64,000 nt of DNA. It comes from Nostoc sp. LPT. Its GTDB lineage: Bacteria > Cyanobacteriota > Cyanobacteriia > Cyanobacteriales > Nostocaceae. Both the position numbers and the translations under genes were made by a program. The stretch's first letter is position 1; the number at the start of each line of letters is the position of its first letter. The notes under the pieces were generated by a model, which saw only the letters and a list, made by a program, of their open reading frames with translations, had not been told where the DNA came from and ran no database searches. Positions 28,667 through 38,405 of this stretch are shown one piece after another. The stretch lies in the NCBI RefSeq assembly GCF_017115165.1, contig NZ_JABXKF010000032.1:124001-188000 (forward strand), given 5' to 3'.

Positions 28667-30130
28667 ATGTATTTTCTCGGTAAAAGTAAAAATAAATTTC
28701 AAACCGGAGTTAAATGGTTAGTTTGGTCTGCAATTATAACTTTGGTAGGTACTGGTGGTTGGTTTATGTATATCAAAAGTTTCAATAAATCGACTCAACC
28801 CGTAGCAATGCCTACAATCAGCGTAGACTCTGATGACGTAAAAATTACAATCAATGAGAGTGGCACCTTAGAATTGGGAAATCAAAAAGCCCTGAAGTCT
28901 CCTGGAGAAGTGACGATAGAAAGGGTGTTAATCAAACTGGGCGATCGTGTTAAGTCTGGTCAGCAATTAGTGATTTTTCGCAACCCAGAAGGACAAAAAA
29001 ATCTTACTGACTCTGATTTAAGAATTCGCAAACAGGAACTCATCGTAGTACGCAGTCGGGAGAAAGTTGTGGAAGCGCAGAACAAGCTTGCCACAGAGCA
29101 AAAGGAGCTACGGGAGCCTGTAACACAAAAACAGCTAGAAATCCAAGAACAGGAGCTAAACTTAGCACGTAGCCGCGATCAAGTTGTTGATGCAAAAGAA
29201 AAACAGGTTGCGGCTATCAAGGAACTTCAGGATGTGGAAGTTTTGGCAGCAAAAGGCTTTATTTCGAGCAATGAACTCGAACAGCAACAAGAAAAAGTCC
29301 GTGAAACAAGGTCTACCGTCAAACAGTCTGAATTAACAATCACTAGCGAAACGCTTAAACTCCAGCGTCTGAATTTAGAGTTGAAGCACCAAACAGAAGA
29401 GCAACAGAAGGTTGTGGATGCACACTCACAGTTGCGAGAAACTCTCTCAACACTCAACACTGAAAGTGAGGAACTTCGACGCCTACAAATAGAGAGACAA
29501 AATCTTCAGAAGGAACTACAAAAAAACATACTCACCGCACCCTTCGCTGGTAAAGTCCTTGATTTAAAAATCCAGGATGGAGACGGTGTAAAATCTGGTG
29601 ATACATTACTCACCTTAGGTGATCCGACGCAAGAAATTGTGAAACTAGAGCTAGTGACTCTAGATGCTGCCAAAGTCAAAATCAACCAACCAGTGCAGAT
29701 CAAAGTTCTTGGTCCCAATGCTCAGGAATTTAGCGGACGAGTCACCAGCTTGTATCCCCAGGCGATTGGTTCTGGGGGTAGCGGCTTAAGTTTTGGTTTA
29801 TCAGGTTCAGCTAAAGTCCCCGCTACTATCAAGTTAGACAAACCTAGTGGTACTTTAATTCCTGGTAGCCAAGTCAGTGTTGAAATTATCGTACAGCAAC
29901 GGCAGAAGGTAGTAGCTGTAAACATAGAAGCAATTCAACGCTCCGAACCAGAGCCTTTTGTCTGGGTAGAGGATAACCAAGGCTTGGTTCAAAAGCGGAA
30001 AGTCACCCTTGGACTAGAAGGACCAACCAAGGTAGAAATAAAATCCGGCTTAAAACTAGGTGAAAAAATCATCCTTCCCCCACCTGAAATTGAACTTCAA
30101 CCAGGAATGCCAGTTACAAAAATTCCATGA
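28667..30130 (+). CDS. HlyD/MacA-type periplasmic adaptor
   Basis: 487 residues. One N-terminal membrane span (about 18-36, WLVWSAIITLVGTGGWFMY) anchors it. A barrel-sandwich (lipoyl-like) segment is split by a long Glu/Gln-rich coiled-coil hairpin (about 115-275: ELQDVEVLAAKGFISSNELEQ in the middle), followed by LTAPFAGKVLDLKIQDGDGVKSGD and a beta-barrel. This is the membrane-fusion part of a tripartite exporter linking the permease to TolC. It is the first gene of a three-gene set with a MacB-type permease and a TolC protein. The substrate is unknown. DevB-like exporters of heterocyst glycolipids are built the same way, but nothing here identifies that substrate. Confidence 0.88.
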   Translation: MYFLGKSKNKFQTGVKWLVWSAIITLVGTGGWFMYIKSFNKSTQPVAMPTISVDSDDVKITINESGTLELGNQKALKSPGEVTIERVLIKLGDRVKSGQQLVIFRNPEGQKNLTDSDLRIRKQELIVVRSREKVVEAQNKLATEQKELREPVTQKQLEIQEQELNLARSRDQVVDAKEKQVAAIKELQDVEVLAAKGFISSNELEQQQEKVRETRSTVKQSELTITSETLKLQRLNLELKHQTEEQQKVVDAHSQLRETLSTLNTESEELRRLQIERQNLQKELQKNILTAPFAGKVLDLKIQDGDGVKSGDTLLTLGDPTQEIVKLELVTLDAAKVKINQPVQIKVLGPNAQEFSGRVTSLYPQAIGSGGSGLSFGLSGSAKVPATIKLDKPSGTLIPGSQVSVEIIVQQRQKVVAVNIEAIQRSEPEPFVWVEDNQGLVQKRKVTLGLEGPTKVEIKSGLKLGEKIILPPPEIELQPGMPVTKIP

Positions 30131-30243
30131 GTCCCCAATCACCAGGGTTTAGAAGTTTCCTGTGAGGTTGGAAAAAAAAAGATGGCTTCAGATCGGGATC
30201 TCCCCATCTTTTTATCTCATCTCCCCATCTCCCCATTCTGCTT

Positions 30244-31419
30244 ATGAGCCTTTCTCCCCTAGACCTGATCAGACTCACCAGTAACTCACTACGTAGTAAT
30301 CTCCTGCGTTCTTTCCTTACCACCCTCGGCGTGTTCATGGGTGTGGCGGCGGTGAATGCAACGCTACAGGTGGGTAGCATTAGTCGGGCGATGATTGCCA
30401 AGCAGTTGTCAGAAACAGAAGCGCCTCAAATCCTTGTTTTTGTAGTGGGAGAAAAAATCAGGGGGCCAAACTTAGAAGACATGGAATTCTTGCGCCAACG
30501 ACTTAAAGGTTTGCAAGGAGTTAGTGCTTCTAGTTATGTGCCTTCTCAACAAGTTTCATTTTACGGTCGACAAGCCCAGCCTAATATACAGGCTGTTACC
30601 AAAGATTACTTGCTGACTTCAGGCCGAAAACTCAAAGCAGGTCGCGCCTTTTCAACTGCTGATTTTGCCAACTACCGCTCCGTAGCGGTGATTGATGAAT
30701 TGCTATCACAGCAACTTTTTCAAGGTCAAAATCCTATAGGTAAACTGATTTTTACTACAGCAAGACCCTGTTTGGTTGTGGGAGTCATGGAGAGCAAATC
30801 ACAGATGAGTGGCGAGAAACCTACAGGTGCTTTACTGATGCCTATATCAACTTACAGCGCTATGACGGGCAAGCAAACTATTAACTCAATCTCAATACGT
30901 CCGCGAAACCTCGAAGACATGAAAAACATCAAAGAGCAAGCAGAAAAAATATTAAAGCAACGCTTTCCAGGTGGAGAAGTCTACGCTACAAGCAATGTGG
31001 AGGCAATCTTTAAGCAAAAAGAAACTTTGGATTTGGCAACGCAGGCACTAACTGTTGTGGGAGTAATCGCACTACTAATTGGCGGTGTGGGTATTGCCAA
31101 TATTACCATAGCCGCCATCATTGAGCGGACTTCAGAAATTGGTTTAAGACGAGCGCTCGGTGCAACTCAAACTAACATTTTGTCGCAATTTATTTTGGAA
31201 GCAGCAATTTTAAGCCTGGTGGGGGGAATTGCCGCTATCATCACAGTATATAGTTTGACATTGATGGTTGTTAATGCGTTTGAGTTGCCTTACCAATTTG
31301 AGAGCGAAACCGCTGCATTATCATTGGGTGCGGCTTTGGTGGTAGGCGTAGGTGCTTGTTTTCTCCCCGCTTTACGCGCTAGTCAACTTGATCCAGTTAA
31401 AGCATTACGTGAGGCGTAG
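30244..31419 (+). CDS. MacB-type ABC transporter permease
   Basis: 391 residues. One membrane span near 20-45 (FLTTLGVFMGVAAVNATL), a large periplasmic domain, and three C-terminal spans (ALTVVGVIALLIGGVGIANI, LSLVGGIAAIITVYSLTLMV, LGAALVVGVGACFLPAL), with the conserved IIERTSEIGLRRALGAT loop of the FtsX/MacB family. There is no nucleotide-binding domain in this protein or in neighbouring genes, so the ATPase must be encoded elsewhere. It is 113 bases after the adaptor gene; a T-rich/CCCCATCT stretch in between is dispersed repeat. Confidence 0.9.
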   Translation: MSLSPLDLIRLTSNSLRSNLLRSFLTTLGVFMGVAAVNATLQVGSISRAMIAKQLSETEAPQILVFVVGEKIRGPNLEDMEFLRQRLKGLQGVSASSYVPSQQVSFYGRQAQPNIQAVTKDYLLTSGRKLKAGRAFSTADFANYRSVAVIDELLSQQLFQGQNPIGKLIFTTARPCLVVGVMESKSQMSGEKPTGALLMPISTYSAMTGKQTINSISIRPRNLEDMKNIKEQAEKILKQRFPGGEVYATSNVEAIFKQKETLDLATQALTVVGVIALLIGGVGIANITIAAIIERTSEIGLRRALGATQTNILSQFILEAAILSLVGGIAAIITVYSLTLMVVNAFELPYQFESETAALSLGAALVVGVGACFLPALRASQLDPVKALREA

Positions 31420-31485
31420 TAAATGAGCAAAAAGACAAGGAAAGCAATTCACAATTAGTAATTAGCAATCCGAAATGGTATTAAT

Positions 31486-33414
31486 ATGCATCGGCATCCT
31501 CAAGAAAATTCCAAATCCTCAAACCGTTGGTCTTTTATTTCTATTTTGTTTTGCAGTCTTAATTGCGTAGGTGTTATTGCTACAACTTTAGGCGTTGCAG
31601 TAGTGTTTATTCCTGCTGTTCGGACACAATTAATTGTCAAATCTCACCAAATTGAAACAAAAAATAATCAAGTTCAACTTCAGCAGCAATTAACAGTGCC
31701 ACCTCTTATTGAAAAAAATAATATTAGCCATCAGCAACCTAAAACCTTTGAAATAAAGGCTATCCCCTTTGCTGAAGAAGTTATACCATTTAATCAAATA
31801 TTTGCCCTTGCTGATTCCTCGAACAACCAAAAGGAGCTATCCAAAATACCTCCACCAAAAACGTCTTTACTACCACTTACCAATTCCCAACCTCTGATTT
31901 TAAATCCCCACAGCCAACCACAAGTAACGCTAGCTTTTTCAGATCCAGTTTCACTATTAGCTCATAAGAGTTCTTTGAAGCTAGCTCAAGAGCGGTCAGC
32001 ACCCCAAAATCAAATAGAAAGTCAAATAATTAATGAAACTAATCTTCAATCAAATTTACCTATTAATCAACCACCAAATCCGCAAGAAATTAAACTGAAA
32101 CTTGCAGATGTTGTTGTCCTGGTTTTAGCGAATAATAGAACAATTAAAAATGCCTATCTCGATAGAATTATTCAAAGAAAAGACTTGGAGGTTGCAGAAA
32201 ATAAATTTGCACCTAACTTCACACCAAGTTTGTCATTTACGGTGGATCAACTTGGTAATAATGGAATCACATCAGGGAATCCGGGAGTCGATCTAGATAC
32301 ACAAATTTTTGTAAAAATTCCCACAGGTGGAGAGGTTAGTTTTGGATGGACAAACAATAATCAATTTTCAAATCTTAATGACAATAGCTTCCTACAGAGT
32401 TTAAATCTAGGTTTTAGCCAACCTTTATTAAGGGGAGCCGGGACTCAAATCAACAAAGCCGATATTAAAGCTGCTCGATTAAATGAACAAAACAATATTC
32501 TCGCTTTAAAATCTATATTAAGTGAAACGATTACGAATGCCATCCTGGCGTACCGTGAGTTACTTCAGGCACAGGAAAGACTGAAAATTCAGCAACTGGC
32601 ACTAAAAAATGCCGAAGATTCATTACAAATCACGCAAGCTTTAATCAACGCAGGTAGAGAAGCACCGATCGCCATTATCCAAAATCAGGCATCTGTAGCT
32701 AATCAGGAAGTAAGTGTATTAGCCGCTCAGAATCAGCTTGAGGGGAGAAAGTTAGCTCTTTTGCAAATTCTTGATATTGATCAAAATACCAAGATATTTG
32801 CGGCTGAACTTCCGACGATCAAACCGACGATTCTGGAATTTAACAACCTGAAGGAAATAGCATTAAAAAATCAACCCATTTATTTGCAATCACAGCTAAA
32901 CCTGGAAAGAAGTAAAATTGAAGTGTTGCTGGCAGACAATGATAAACGCTGGGATTTAAATTTTAATGTTAGTTTAAATAATACTACTAATACATCAACT
33001 GATGTTAGAACCGGAATAAGTTTAAGCCGATCATTTGGTGATTTAAGTCGAGAACAAAGGCCGGAGCGATCGCGCATTGAATTACGCAAAGCACAAATCT
33101 CTTTAGAGGATTCACGGTCAACTTTAGAAATTCAATTAGCAGACATAATTAGAGATGTTAATCTGAGTTTTTCTCAAGTAAAAATTGCTCAACAAGCTAC
33201 GGAATTATCTGAAAAACAACTTGATGTTGAGCAACAAAAACAGAAATTGGGCAGGGGTTCAGGAATATTCCAGATTATTCAACAGCAAACTGCTTTAGTA
33301 GAAGCAAGAAATGCTGAACTCGATGCAACTATTAACTATCTCAATACTTTGACTAACCTTGACTTATTACTTGGCACTACATTAAACACTTGGCAAGTAA
33401 CCATCGAAAATTAA
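31486..33414 (+). CDS. TolC-family outer membrane efflux protein
   Basis: 642 residues. An N-terminal hydrophobic segment (ISILFCSLNCVGVIATTLGVAVVFI, about 17-43) and a ~150-residue Pro/Ser/Gln-rich linker precede the TolC domain (about 205-640) with its two helical-barrel repeats and beta-strand segments (SFGWTNNNQF, LNLGFSQPLLRGAG; LNFNVSLNNT). The C-terminus ends NLDLLLGTTLNTW, usual for the family. It completes the adaptor-permease-channel set, 66 bases after the permease. The long linker is typical of cyanobacterial TolC homologues. Confidence 0.92.
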   Translation: MHRHPQENSKSSNRWSFISILFCSLNCVGVIATTLGVAVVFIPAVRTQLIVKSHQIETKNNQVQLQQQLTVPPLIEKNNISHQQPKTFEIKAIPFAEEVIPFNQIFALADSSNNQKELSKIPPPKTSLLPLTNSQPLILNPHSQPQVTLAFSDPVSLLAHKSSLKLAQERSAPQNQIESQIINETNLQSNLPINQPPNPQEIKLKLADVVVLVLANNRTIKNAYLDRIIQRKDLEVAENKFAPNFTPSLSFTVDQLGNNGITSGNPGVDLDTQIFVKIPTGGEVSFGWTNNNQFSNLNDNSFLQSLNLGFSQPLLRGAGTQINKADIKAARLNEQNNILALKSILSETITNAILAYRELLQAQERLKIQQLALKNAEDSLQITQALINAGREAPIAIIQNQASVANQEVSVLAAQNQLEGRKLALLQILDIDQNTKIFAAELPTIKPTILEFNNLKEIALKNQPIYLQSQLNLERSKIEVLLADNDKRWDLNFNVSLNNTTNTSTDVRTGISLSRSFGDLSREQRPERSRIELRKAQISLEDSRSTLEIQLADIIRDVNLSFSQVKIAQQATELSEKQLDVEQQKQKLGRGSGIFQIIQQQTALVEARNAELDATINYLNTLTNLDLLLGTTLNTWQVTIEN

Positions 33415-33433
33415 TCATTCGTAGTAACCGTTG

Positions 33434-34470
33434 AAAGGATAGTACTATCAGCTTAACGTCCTGTTTATTGACAGCAAATACCTGCTTTTGATTAAGATAA
33501 AACTCCAGCCATGATTAAAAAACTGGTGGATGAGATGGTGCAAGTAGTTTTACATAAACCAAGGTTCAACTCTTCAGAGCTAAAAACATGACTTACAGAC
33601 ATTTCAAAAAAGTTGCCGCTGTAACTGTAGGATCGCTCCTTATTTTCTCTAGTTCGACATTTGCAAGTACATCTAATGTTAAAGCAATAAACCATGCAAC
33701 ACGCTTGGGTAACTCGAGATCCTTGTTGCCCAAGTAACTGCTCCAAAGGATAACCTAGAGTTCGCAAAGGCGATAGTCCCTGCGGAAACTGCATTGGGGA
33801 GCCACGTTAAGTAAGTTGGCACAATCAAACCAAACTGTGTGAAGAAAGATGTACTAGGCTAAAACCCTCTTCCCTTTTACCTCTTGCCTCTTGTCTTATC
33901 TTAACTAAAATTTTACGCAGACTTAATTTATTAATCTTATACATTGATTTAAAGGTAGCGAAGAACACAATTTAGGTTTTAAAGCTAGGTAGAAAGCCTG
34001 TTTTTCTTCGGAAGAAAGTAATTATGACTCCGGAATTATGCTATATTACATTAGATTAAATTATTTTTTTTATGCACATCTCCTGATGAAAAGATGGTAC
34101 TATCATGCTAGCGCACTGCCTAGTGACAGCAAATAGCTGCTGTTGATTAGGATAAAACTCCAGTTCGGGTCAAAAAACTCGTGGAGTCGATAGTGCAAGT
34201 AGTTTTACATAGACTCAAGTTCAACCCTTAAGAGCTAAAAACATGATTAACGCACATTTCAAAAAAGTTGCCGCTTTAACTCTCGGGTCTCTGCTTACTT
34301 TCTCTAGTTCGACATTTGCAAGTACATCTAATGTTAAAGTAATAAACCATGCAACACGTTTGGGTAACTCCGAGCTCCTTGCTACTACCCCCCAACCACC
34401 TCTAAGCAATAATATAGCGTTCGCACAATCGATAGTCGCTGCGCAATCTGCATTGGGTCCAGCTCAAGGT
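33434..34470. repeat. Diverged ~656-bp tandem duplication
   Basis: From GTACTATCA at 33442 and again at 34098 the two stretches match over about 370 bases: GATAAAACTCCAG, TGCAAGTAGTTTTACATA, AGAGCTAAAAACATGA, and the beginning of the reading frame. The offset is 655-656 bases. The upstream copy holds a broken gene and the downstream copy an intact one. The 250 bases between the duplicated parts (33830-34090) hold no gene. Confidence 0.85.
33588..33810 (+). pseudogene. Frameshifted copy of the secreted Ala-rich protein gene
   Basis: ATG 33588 starts a frame whose first 44 codons (HFKKVAAVTVGSLLIFSSST) match the 34243 gene, including the signal peptide. A one-base change near 33716 shifts it to a TAA at 33736-33738. 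Homology then continues in another frame (GTTCGCAAAGGCGATAGTCC against the intact GTTCGCACAATCGATAGTCG) and breaks off near 33810. So this is a truncated, inactive paralogue. Confidence 0.8.
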
Positions 34471-34767
34471 GTTGCGCTTTCAGCAGCTATTGCTGGACCT
34501 AAGAAACAAGCTTTAGCTGAGTCTATTGCTAAAGCCACAACATTGATAGGGAGTGCTGTTGCTAGTTCTGGTTCAACTGCTATAAGTGACAGACAGGCAA
34601 CTGCTCGTTCGCTATCCCAAGCAGAAACAGTCCTTGGTGATGCGTTGGCTATAGCGCAATCAACCGCTATTAGTGGTCCTGGCAAAAACGCTCTTGCTAC
34701 CTCACTAGCCAGTGCAACAACAGCTGTGGGCCAAGCGACTGCTATTGCTGAGAGCTTTGCCTCATAA
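34243..34767 (+). CDS. Secreted Ala/Ser-rich protein of unknown function
   Basis: 174 residues. A signal peptide (FKKVAALTLGSLLTFSSSTFAS) is followed by a mature part rich in Ala, Ser, Thr and Gly. It has repeated blocks of the form SIVAAQSALGP, SIAKATTLIGSAVASSG, SLSQAETVLGDALAIAQS and SLASATTAVGQATAIAES, about 34-35 residues apart. Four such helical repeats may form a regular exported fibre or helical bundle. No known family is recognised. A related, shorter-lived copy is upstream and another Ala-rich secreted protein follows at 35612. Confidence 0.7.
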   Translation: MINAHFKKVAALTLGSLLTFSSSTFASTSNVKVINHATRLGNSELLATTPQPPLSNNIAFAQSIVAAQSALGPAQGVALSAAIAGPKKQALAESIAKATTLIGSAVASSGSTAISDRQATARSLSQAETVLGDALAIAQSTAISGPGKNALATSLASATTAVGQATAIAESFAS

Positions 34768-34772
34768 AAGTA

Positions 34773-35015
34773 AGAGGATGTTTTAAAAATCATTGGCGAA
34801 TATAATTCGCTACTACACAAGCTCTTGTCAACCTCTGTGGAAAGTATGCAAAATCAAGGATTTGCTAACCTTTGGCAGGTTTTGTTTTGTGTAACCAAAC
34901 CACTACGTTGAGCAAGTTTCCCCACTTGTTAGCGTAGCGTCTCTGACACGAGAAGCGAGTGACATGCAATTTATAATTGCCAAGATAGATAAAATCAACT
35001 TTTAAAACATCCTCT
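34773..35015. mobile_element. MITE with 16-bp perfect terminal inverted repeats
   Basis: AGAGGATGTTTTAAAA (34773-34788) and TTTTAAAACATCCTCT (35000-35015) are perfect inverses bounding a 243-bp element without an ORF. The inside includes the dispersed repeat GTTAGCGTAGCGTCTCTGAC. The insertion lies 5 bases after the stop of the secreted protein gene. A related, degenerate element is at 51784-51929. Confidence 0.75.
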
Positions 35016-35051
35016 AATCTCGACTTTATCCAAATCCAAGAACGTAAGCCT

Positions 35052-35221
35052 TGAAATCTTACAAAAGTTCTAGCTTTGTGGCAAAAACTTTTCCCTACAT
35101 GACTAGTTTTGATGAAATCGAAAAAGTCAAAACCTATGAAATCTTACAAAAGTTCTAGCTTTGTGGCAAAAACTTTTCCCTACATGACTAGTTTTGATGA
35201 AATCGAAAAAGTCAAAACCTA
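35052..35221. repeat. Perfect 85-bp tandem duplication
   Basis: The 85 bases starting TGAAATCTTACAAAAGTTCT at 35052 are repeated without change from 35137. Noncoding. The identity suggests a very recent event or an assembly join. Confidence 0.9.
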
Positions 35222-35611
35222 AGTTTCAAAAAAGTTTTAGGCTATGCAAACTTGTCTTGTGAAAATGGATAAAGTTGAGCTAATGAGTGATCTAGTTGAA
35301 GATGAAGAGACAGTTGAATTGAAGAGCAACTTTTGTCAGCACAATTCAACCTAGTACCGCAAGGCAGAATTCAAAATTCTTGTATTCGTCTTGGAAAGTT
35401 ATAAGCAGGGGTTTCCTTTGCTCAGACTTGACGCAAAATTTCAAATGAATACAACATAAGCGTTTCATTGATTTTGAATGAGTGGTTTATTTATGCCGTG
35501 CTGTACTAGAAAGTGTTCTCTTGATAGGAGGGTTTCCCCTGGCGCTCGAAACCCTTGAGTTCAGCGAGGATGAACCCATCCTCTAGTTTTTTAAATCAGG
35601 AGATGAGCAGG

Positions 35612-36109
35612 ATGAAAAACAATTGCTTTAGTAAAGTACCTCTTCTAGTGATCAGCTTGCTGGTAATTTCTTCAGGTCAGGCATTATCATTGTCATCTAA
35701 CAACAAAGACTTAAGTCATGGGGATGGACTGGGTAAAGCCGAGTTCGCGATCGTTGAACAGAATATATCGTTAGGTTTTGCCATTGGCGTTGCGGTGAAG
35801 GCATTAGATACAGTAGTAGTTAGATCTCAAACGGTGGCAAGGACCATACCAGTAAACGTCCCATCAGAGTATAGAGATATTGTTTTACCGAAGCTTCAAC
35901 AAGCCGTACAATCTCTAGCTAAAGCTGAAAGTTCAGCTCAGAAGGGAGATAACTCTCAAGTGGCTAAGGCGCTATCTCTAGCAGTAACGGTTCTGGGTGA
36001 GGCTCAAGCTAACGCCGTAGCGGATGCTGGTACTGTGCAAGCAATAACTCAAGTTATTGTTAGAGCAAATGAAGCTCTAGCTATAGCAACAGGTAAGGGT
36101 TCAACTTAG
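35612..36109 (+). CDS. Secreted Ala-rich helical protein
   Basis: 165 residues from ATG 35612 (MKNNCFSKVPLLVISLLVIS). AGGAG at 35598-35602 is 9 bases upstream of this ATG and touches the alternative one at 35603, so 35612 is preferred; a longer frame to 35555 is unlikely. A signal peptide is followed by a mature helical region (VPSEYRDIVLPKLQQAVQSLAKAESSA, AKALSLAVTVLGEAQANAVADAG). AETVLGDALAIA-like blocks resemble those of the 34243 protein, so the two may be distant paralogues. No known family is recognised. Confidence 0.65.
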   Translation: MKNNCFSKVPLLVISLLVISSGQALSLSSNNKDLSHGDGLGKAEFAIVEQNISLGFAIGVAVKALDTVVVRSQTVARTIPVNVPSEYRDIVLPKLQQAVQSLAKAESSAQKGDNSQVAKALSLAVTVLGEAQANAVADAGTVQAITQVIVRANEALAIATGKGST

Positions 36110-36611
36110 AGTTAAACTTCATCTAGATTAAAACCTGTAGTTTTTAGAGTGTTGGCTGAAAAGCTAATATAGACTTCATCGCACCAATCCGGGGTTTTTG
36201 TACGCTAAGAAATTTTTAAGTGCCTGAAACGACGATTTTTGGTTCAAACTAGATCAAAACTAGCACCACAACATAGTTATCTCACCAATTTTATGGTAGA
36301 AAGCACTTGCTGAAAAGCTTACCCTATCTTAGTTTCAGCCTTAACGTACAAGAGTGCTGTTTCAAAAGGCTAACCCGCAATTTAATGAAGTCGATGTAAT
36401 AGTGCACTTGTTATCGAACATGGGCTGCTTGTAGCTTTTGAGTTGTCGTTATGCAAGACAATAACTCCACTACATCGGCCCTATTTTTCATCCTCTTTTT
36501 TTGGTAAAGGTATTGTTCATCAACTCAATTTATCAACATTCCTATATGCGGATGGGATCGCACTGATCGGCAATCAATAATCCCTAAAGATAAGGGGTAG
36601 AAGCAGGTATT
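36110..36611. other. Gene-free spacer
   Basis: About 500 bases with no supported gene or strong repeat. It has two loosely repeated phrases (TTGCTGAAAAGCT and TTGGCTGAAAAGCTAA; CTAGATCAAAACTAG), perhaps eroded copies of the secreted-protein region. Confidence 0.4.
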
Positions 36612-37085
36612 TTGCTATTTCGTTGTTTATTAGCTTGCCGATTCTCTTGTAGAATTGGCATTACCAACTTTGCTTTGATACCGAACTGTTTCACGAAGTC
36701 TGCACGACATGGTTCTCTATCACTTCAATTTTACTTGGAAAGTAATCCAGTTGATATTGAATTTGAAGAAGATAAAGAATTCTCAAAGCCAATTACCTTG
36801 AATGCGCTTATAAAAAATGAATCTATAGCTACAGCAATGTACTAGATAGCGCGTTTATTCTTTGATAAACAGCTTATAATTATCAATAATGGTGGTTTAA
36901 AATTCCAATCAGAGCAAAATTTACAGATAGGTAATAAGGCATTTATTGTAAATTTGTATTCTAAAAACTATTCAATACCTGGAGCTATGCCTGTTTGGCA
37001 AGGAGTCAGATTTAAAATTTGTGATCCTCACTTTCAAATAGCTGTTTCAAAGGTCACTGGCAATATGAGTTATGCTTTGGCTTGA
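36612..37085 (+). pseudogene. Degraded gene interrupted by an in-frame TAG
   Basis: The frame that ends at TAG 36843-36845 (SNPVDIEFEEDKEFSKPITL, LIKNESIATAMY) continues in the same frame for 79 codons (ARLFFDKQLIINNGGLKF, YSKNYSIPGAMPVWQGVRFK, FQIAVSKVTGNMSYALA) to TGA 37083. The composition is protein-like on both sides of the stop. The upstream part before about 36700 looks unrelated, so the 5' end is also damaged. Family not recognised; the C-terminal halves of some AlbA/Schlafen-type ATP-binding proteins look similar, but this is a guess. Confidence 0.5.
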
Positions 37086-37345
37086 TCAGTTGATTCACTT
37101 GGAATGCAGCAAAAGCTTAGAGGAGCTATTTTAACTCTCTCAAATAATCAAGCGAAAATTTGAAATGTTTGATGAAGGACAACTTGATAAATCAAATGTA
37201 GTAAATGCTCGCAAGATATTGGTGAAGCATTCAAAGCTTACTACCACCACTCAACTTCATCGTTATAAACCCAATTAGAGAAGTAGGTATACATCAAAAA
37301 GATTAACAATTTTTATAAAATTTATATATTTTTTAGTTTCTATCT

Positions 37346-37897
37346 CTAAATGTTAACAATCGAACTTACTGATATAGCTAAATCTGAAAATGCTTTTGGG
37401 GAAATTGTACCTTTAGTTAACGTTGTTTTTGAGGCATACTCTCCATCTTGAGGATCTCGAAATACTACAACTTGTCGCTTTATAAGATTAACTACCCAAT
37501 ATTCAGGAATCTCTACTTCAGCATAGACTTTGGTCTTTATTTGTAAGTCCTTCTCTAAGCTGGAATCAGAATATTCGATCAACCAAAAGATATTTTCAGG
37601 GTAGGGATGATGTTCTAAATATTCACGTCCCAATCTTTTTACAATAGCAATATCAGGCTCAGGTTCAGAGTTGTTAGGAAGCGTAATCGGTTTACCAGAG
37701 CGAACTGTGGCGCGTTCGCCTAGAAGTTGAATCAGGTACTCCCCGGCTTCACTGCTGAAGTAAGCATGAGGTTCTCCTTCCGCGAAGATTTCTACTATTT
37801 CTCCCTTTAGAAGTTCCATACGCCGATCATCTAGGATACCAGCCGTAATCATGCGGTGATATTCATCTATTGTCCACTTGGCTGTAATTACGGTCAT
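37346..37897 (-). CDS. Uma2-family (DUF820) putative PD-(D/E)XK nuclease
   Basis: 183 residues. It starts MTVITAKWTIDEYHRMITAG and has the Uma2 landmarks RRMELLKGEIVEI, PEPDIAIVKR (the catalytic Asp), FWLIEYSDSS (the ExS-type Glu) and KTKVYAEVEIPEYWVVN. The family is highly expanded in filamentous cyanobacteria and is thought to be mobile-element-derived; its activity is not well established. It is monocistronic, in an accessory region. Confidence 0.88.
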   Translation of the reverse strand: MTVITAKWTIDEYHRMITAGILDDRRMELLKGEIVEIFAEGEPHAYFSSEAGEYLIQLLGERATVRSGKPITLPNNSEPEPDIAIVKRLGREYLEHHPYPENIFWLIEYSDSSLEKDLQIKTKVYAEVEIPEYWVVNLIKRQVVVFRDPQDGEYASKTTLTKGTISPKAFSDLAISVSSIVNI

Positions 37898-37987
37898 AAA
37901 TGCACTTTTTTATCGTATTTTACCTCAAATTTTAACGCATTCATAGAAATTGGCAGATATCAAAAACAATTAACAATTTTTATCAAA

Positions 37988-38405
37988 TTAAGAGTTGGAT
38001 TTGAGATATTCCTGTAATTGTTGGGTACGCAGTTTTGTGATATTTTCCAGACAACCAAAATAAATGGTAGGGGCAATACTTCCTCCCTCATATCTGCTTC
38101 TCTCAAACTCACAATTGGTATCTCGAAACTTCATCCATGCTATGTGCAGTAATCAATTTCTGTTTCCTAGAGCTTTTTAACGTAGCTAGTAATTGTTGAA
38201 CTTGATTCAGTTTTTTATCTGCATTCTGATAAGATAACTTCGTGCATTCATTAATTGCTATTTGAGTTTGAGGATTATTGCAGTTGAGCTTTTGAGTTAT
38301 AAGTATCTGAGGTAAATTAGGCGCTGTAGCTGCTATGGTAATGGTGGGGGTATCTAAACTGCTGAGAGTTAGCATACTTGCCAAAAATAGTAATAATTGA
38401 CGCAT
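37988..38405 (-). pseudogene. Frameshifted LprI-like (DUF1311) exported protein
   Basis: From ATG 38405 (MRQLLLFLASMLTLSS, a signal peptide) the frame reads a DUF1311/LprI domain: LNCNNPQTQIAINECTKLSY, NADKKLNQVQQLLATL. Near 38140 one extra base shifts it and it ends at 38109. The correct sequence continues in the next frame: AWMKFRDTNCEFERSRYEGG, then APTIYFGCLENITKLRTQQL, to TAA at 37988-37990. Three of the four family cysteines are on either side of the break. So a single-base frameshift inactivates an otherwise complete gene (a sequencing error would look the same). Confidence 0.8.

Noticed and set aside
36612..36845. Independent 77-residue gene
   Set aside because: The frame continues past the TAG with protein-like sequence, so it is better described as a broken gene.
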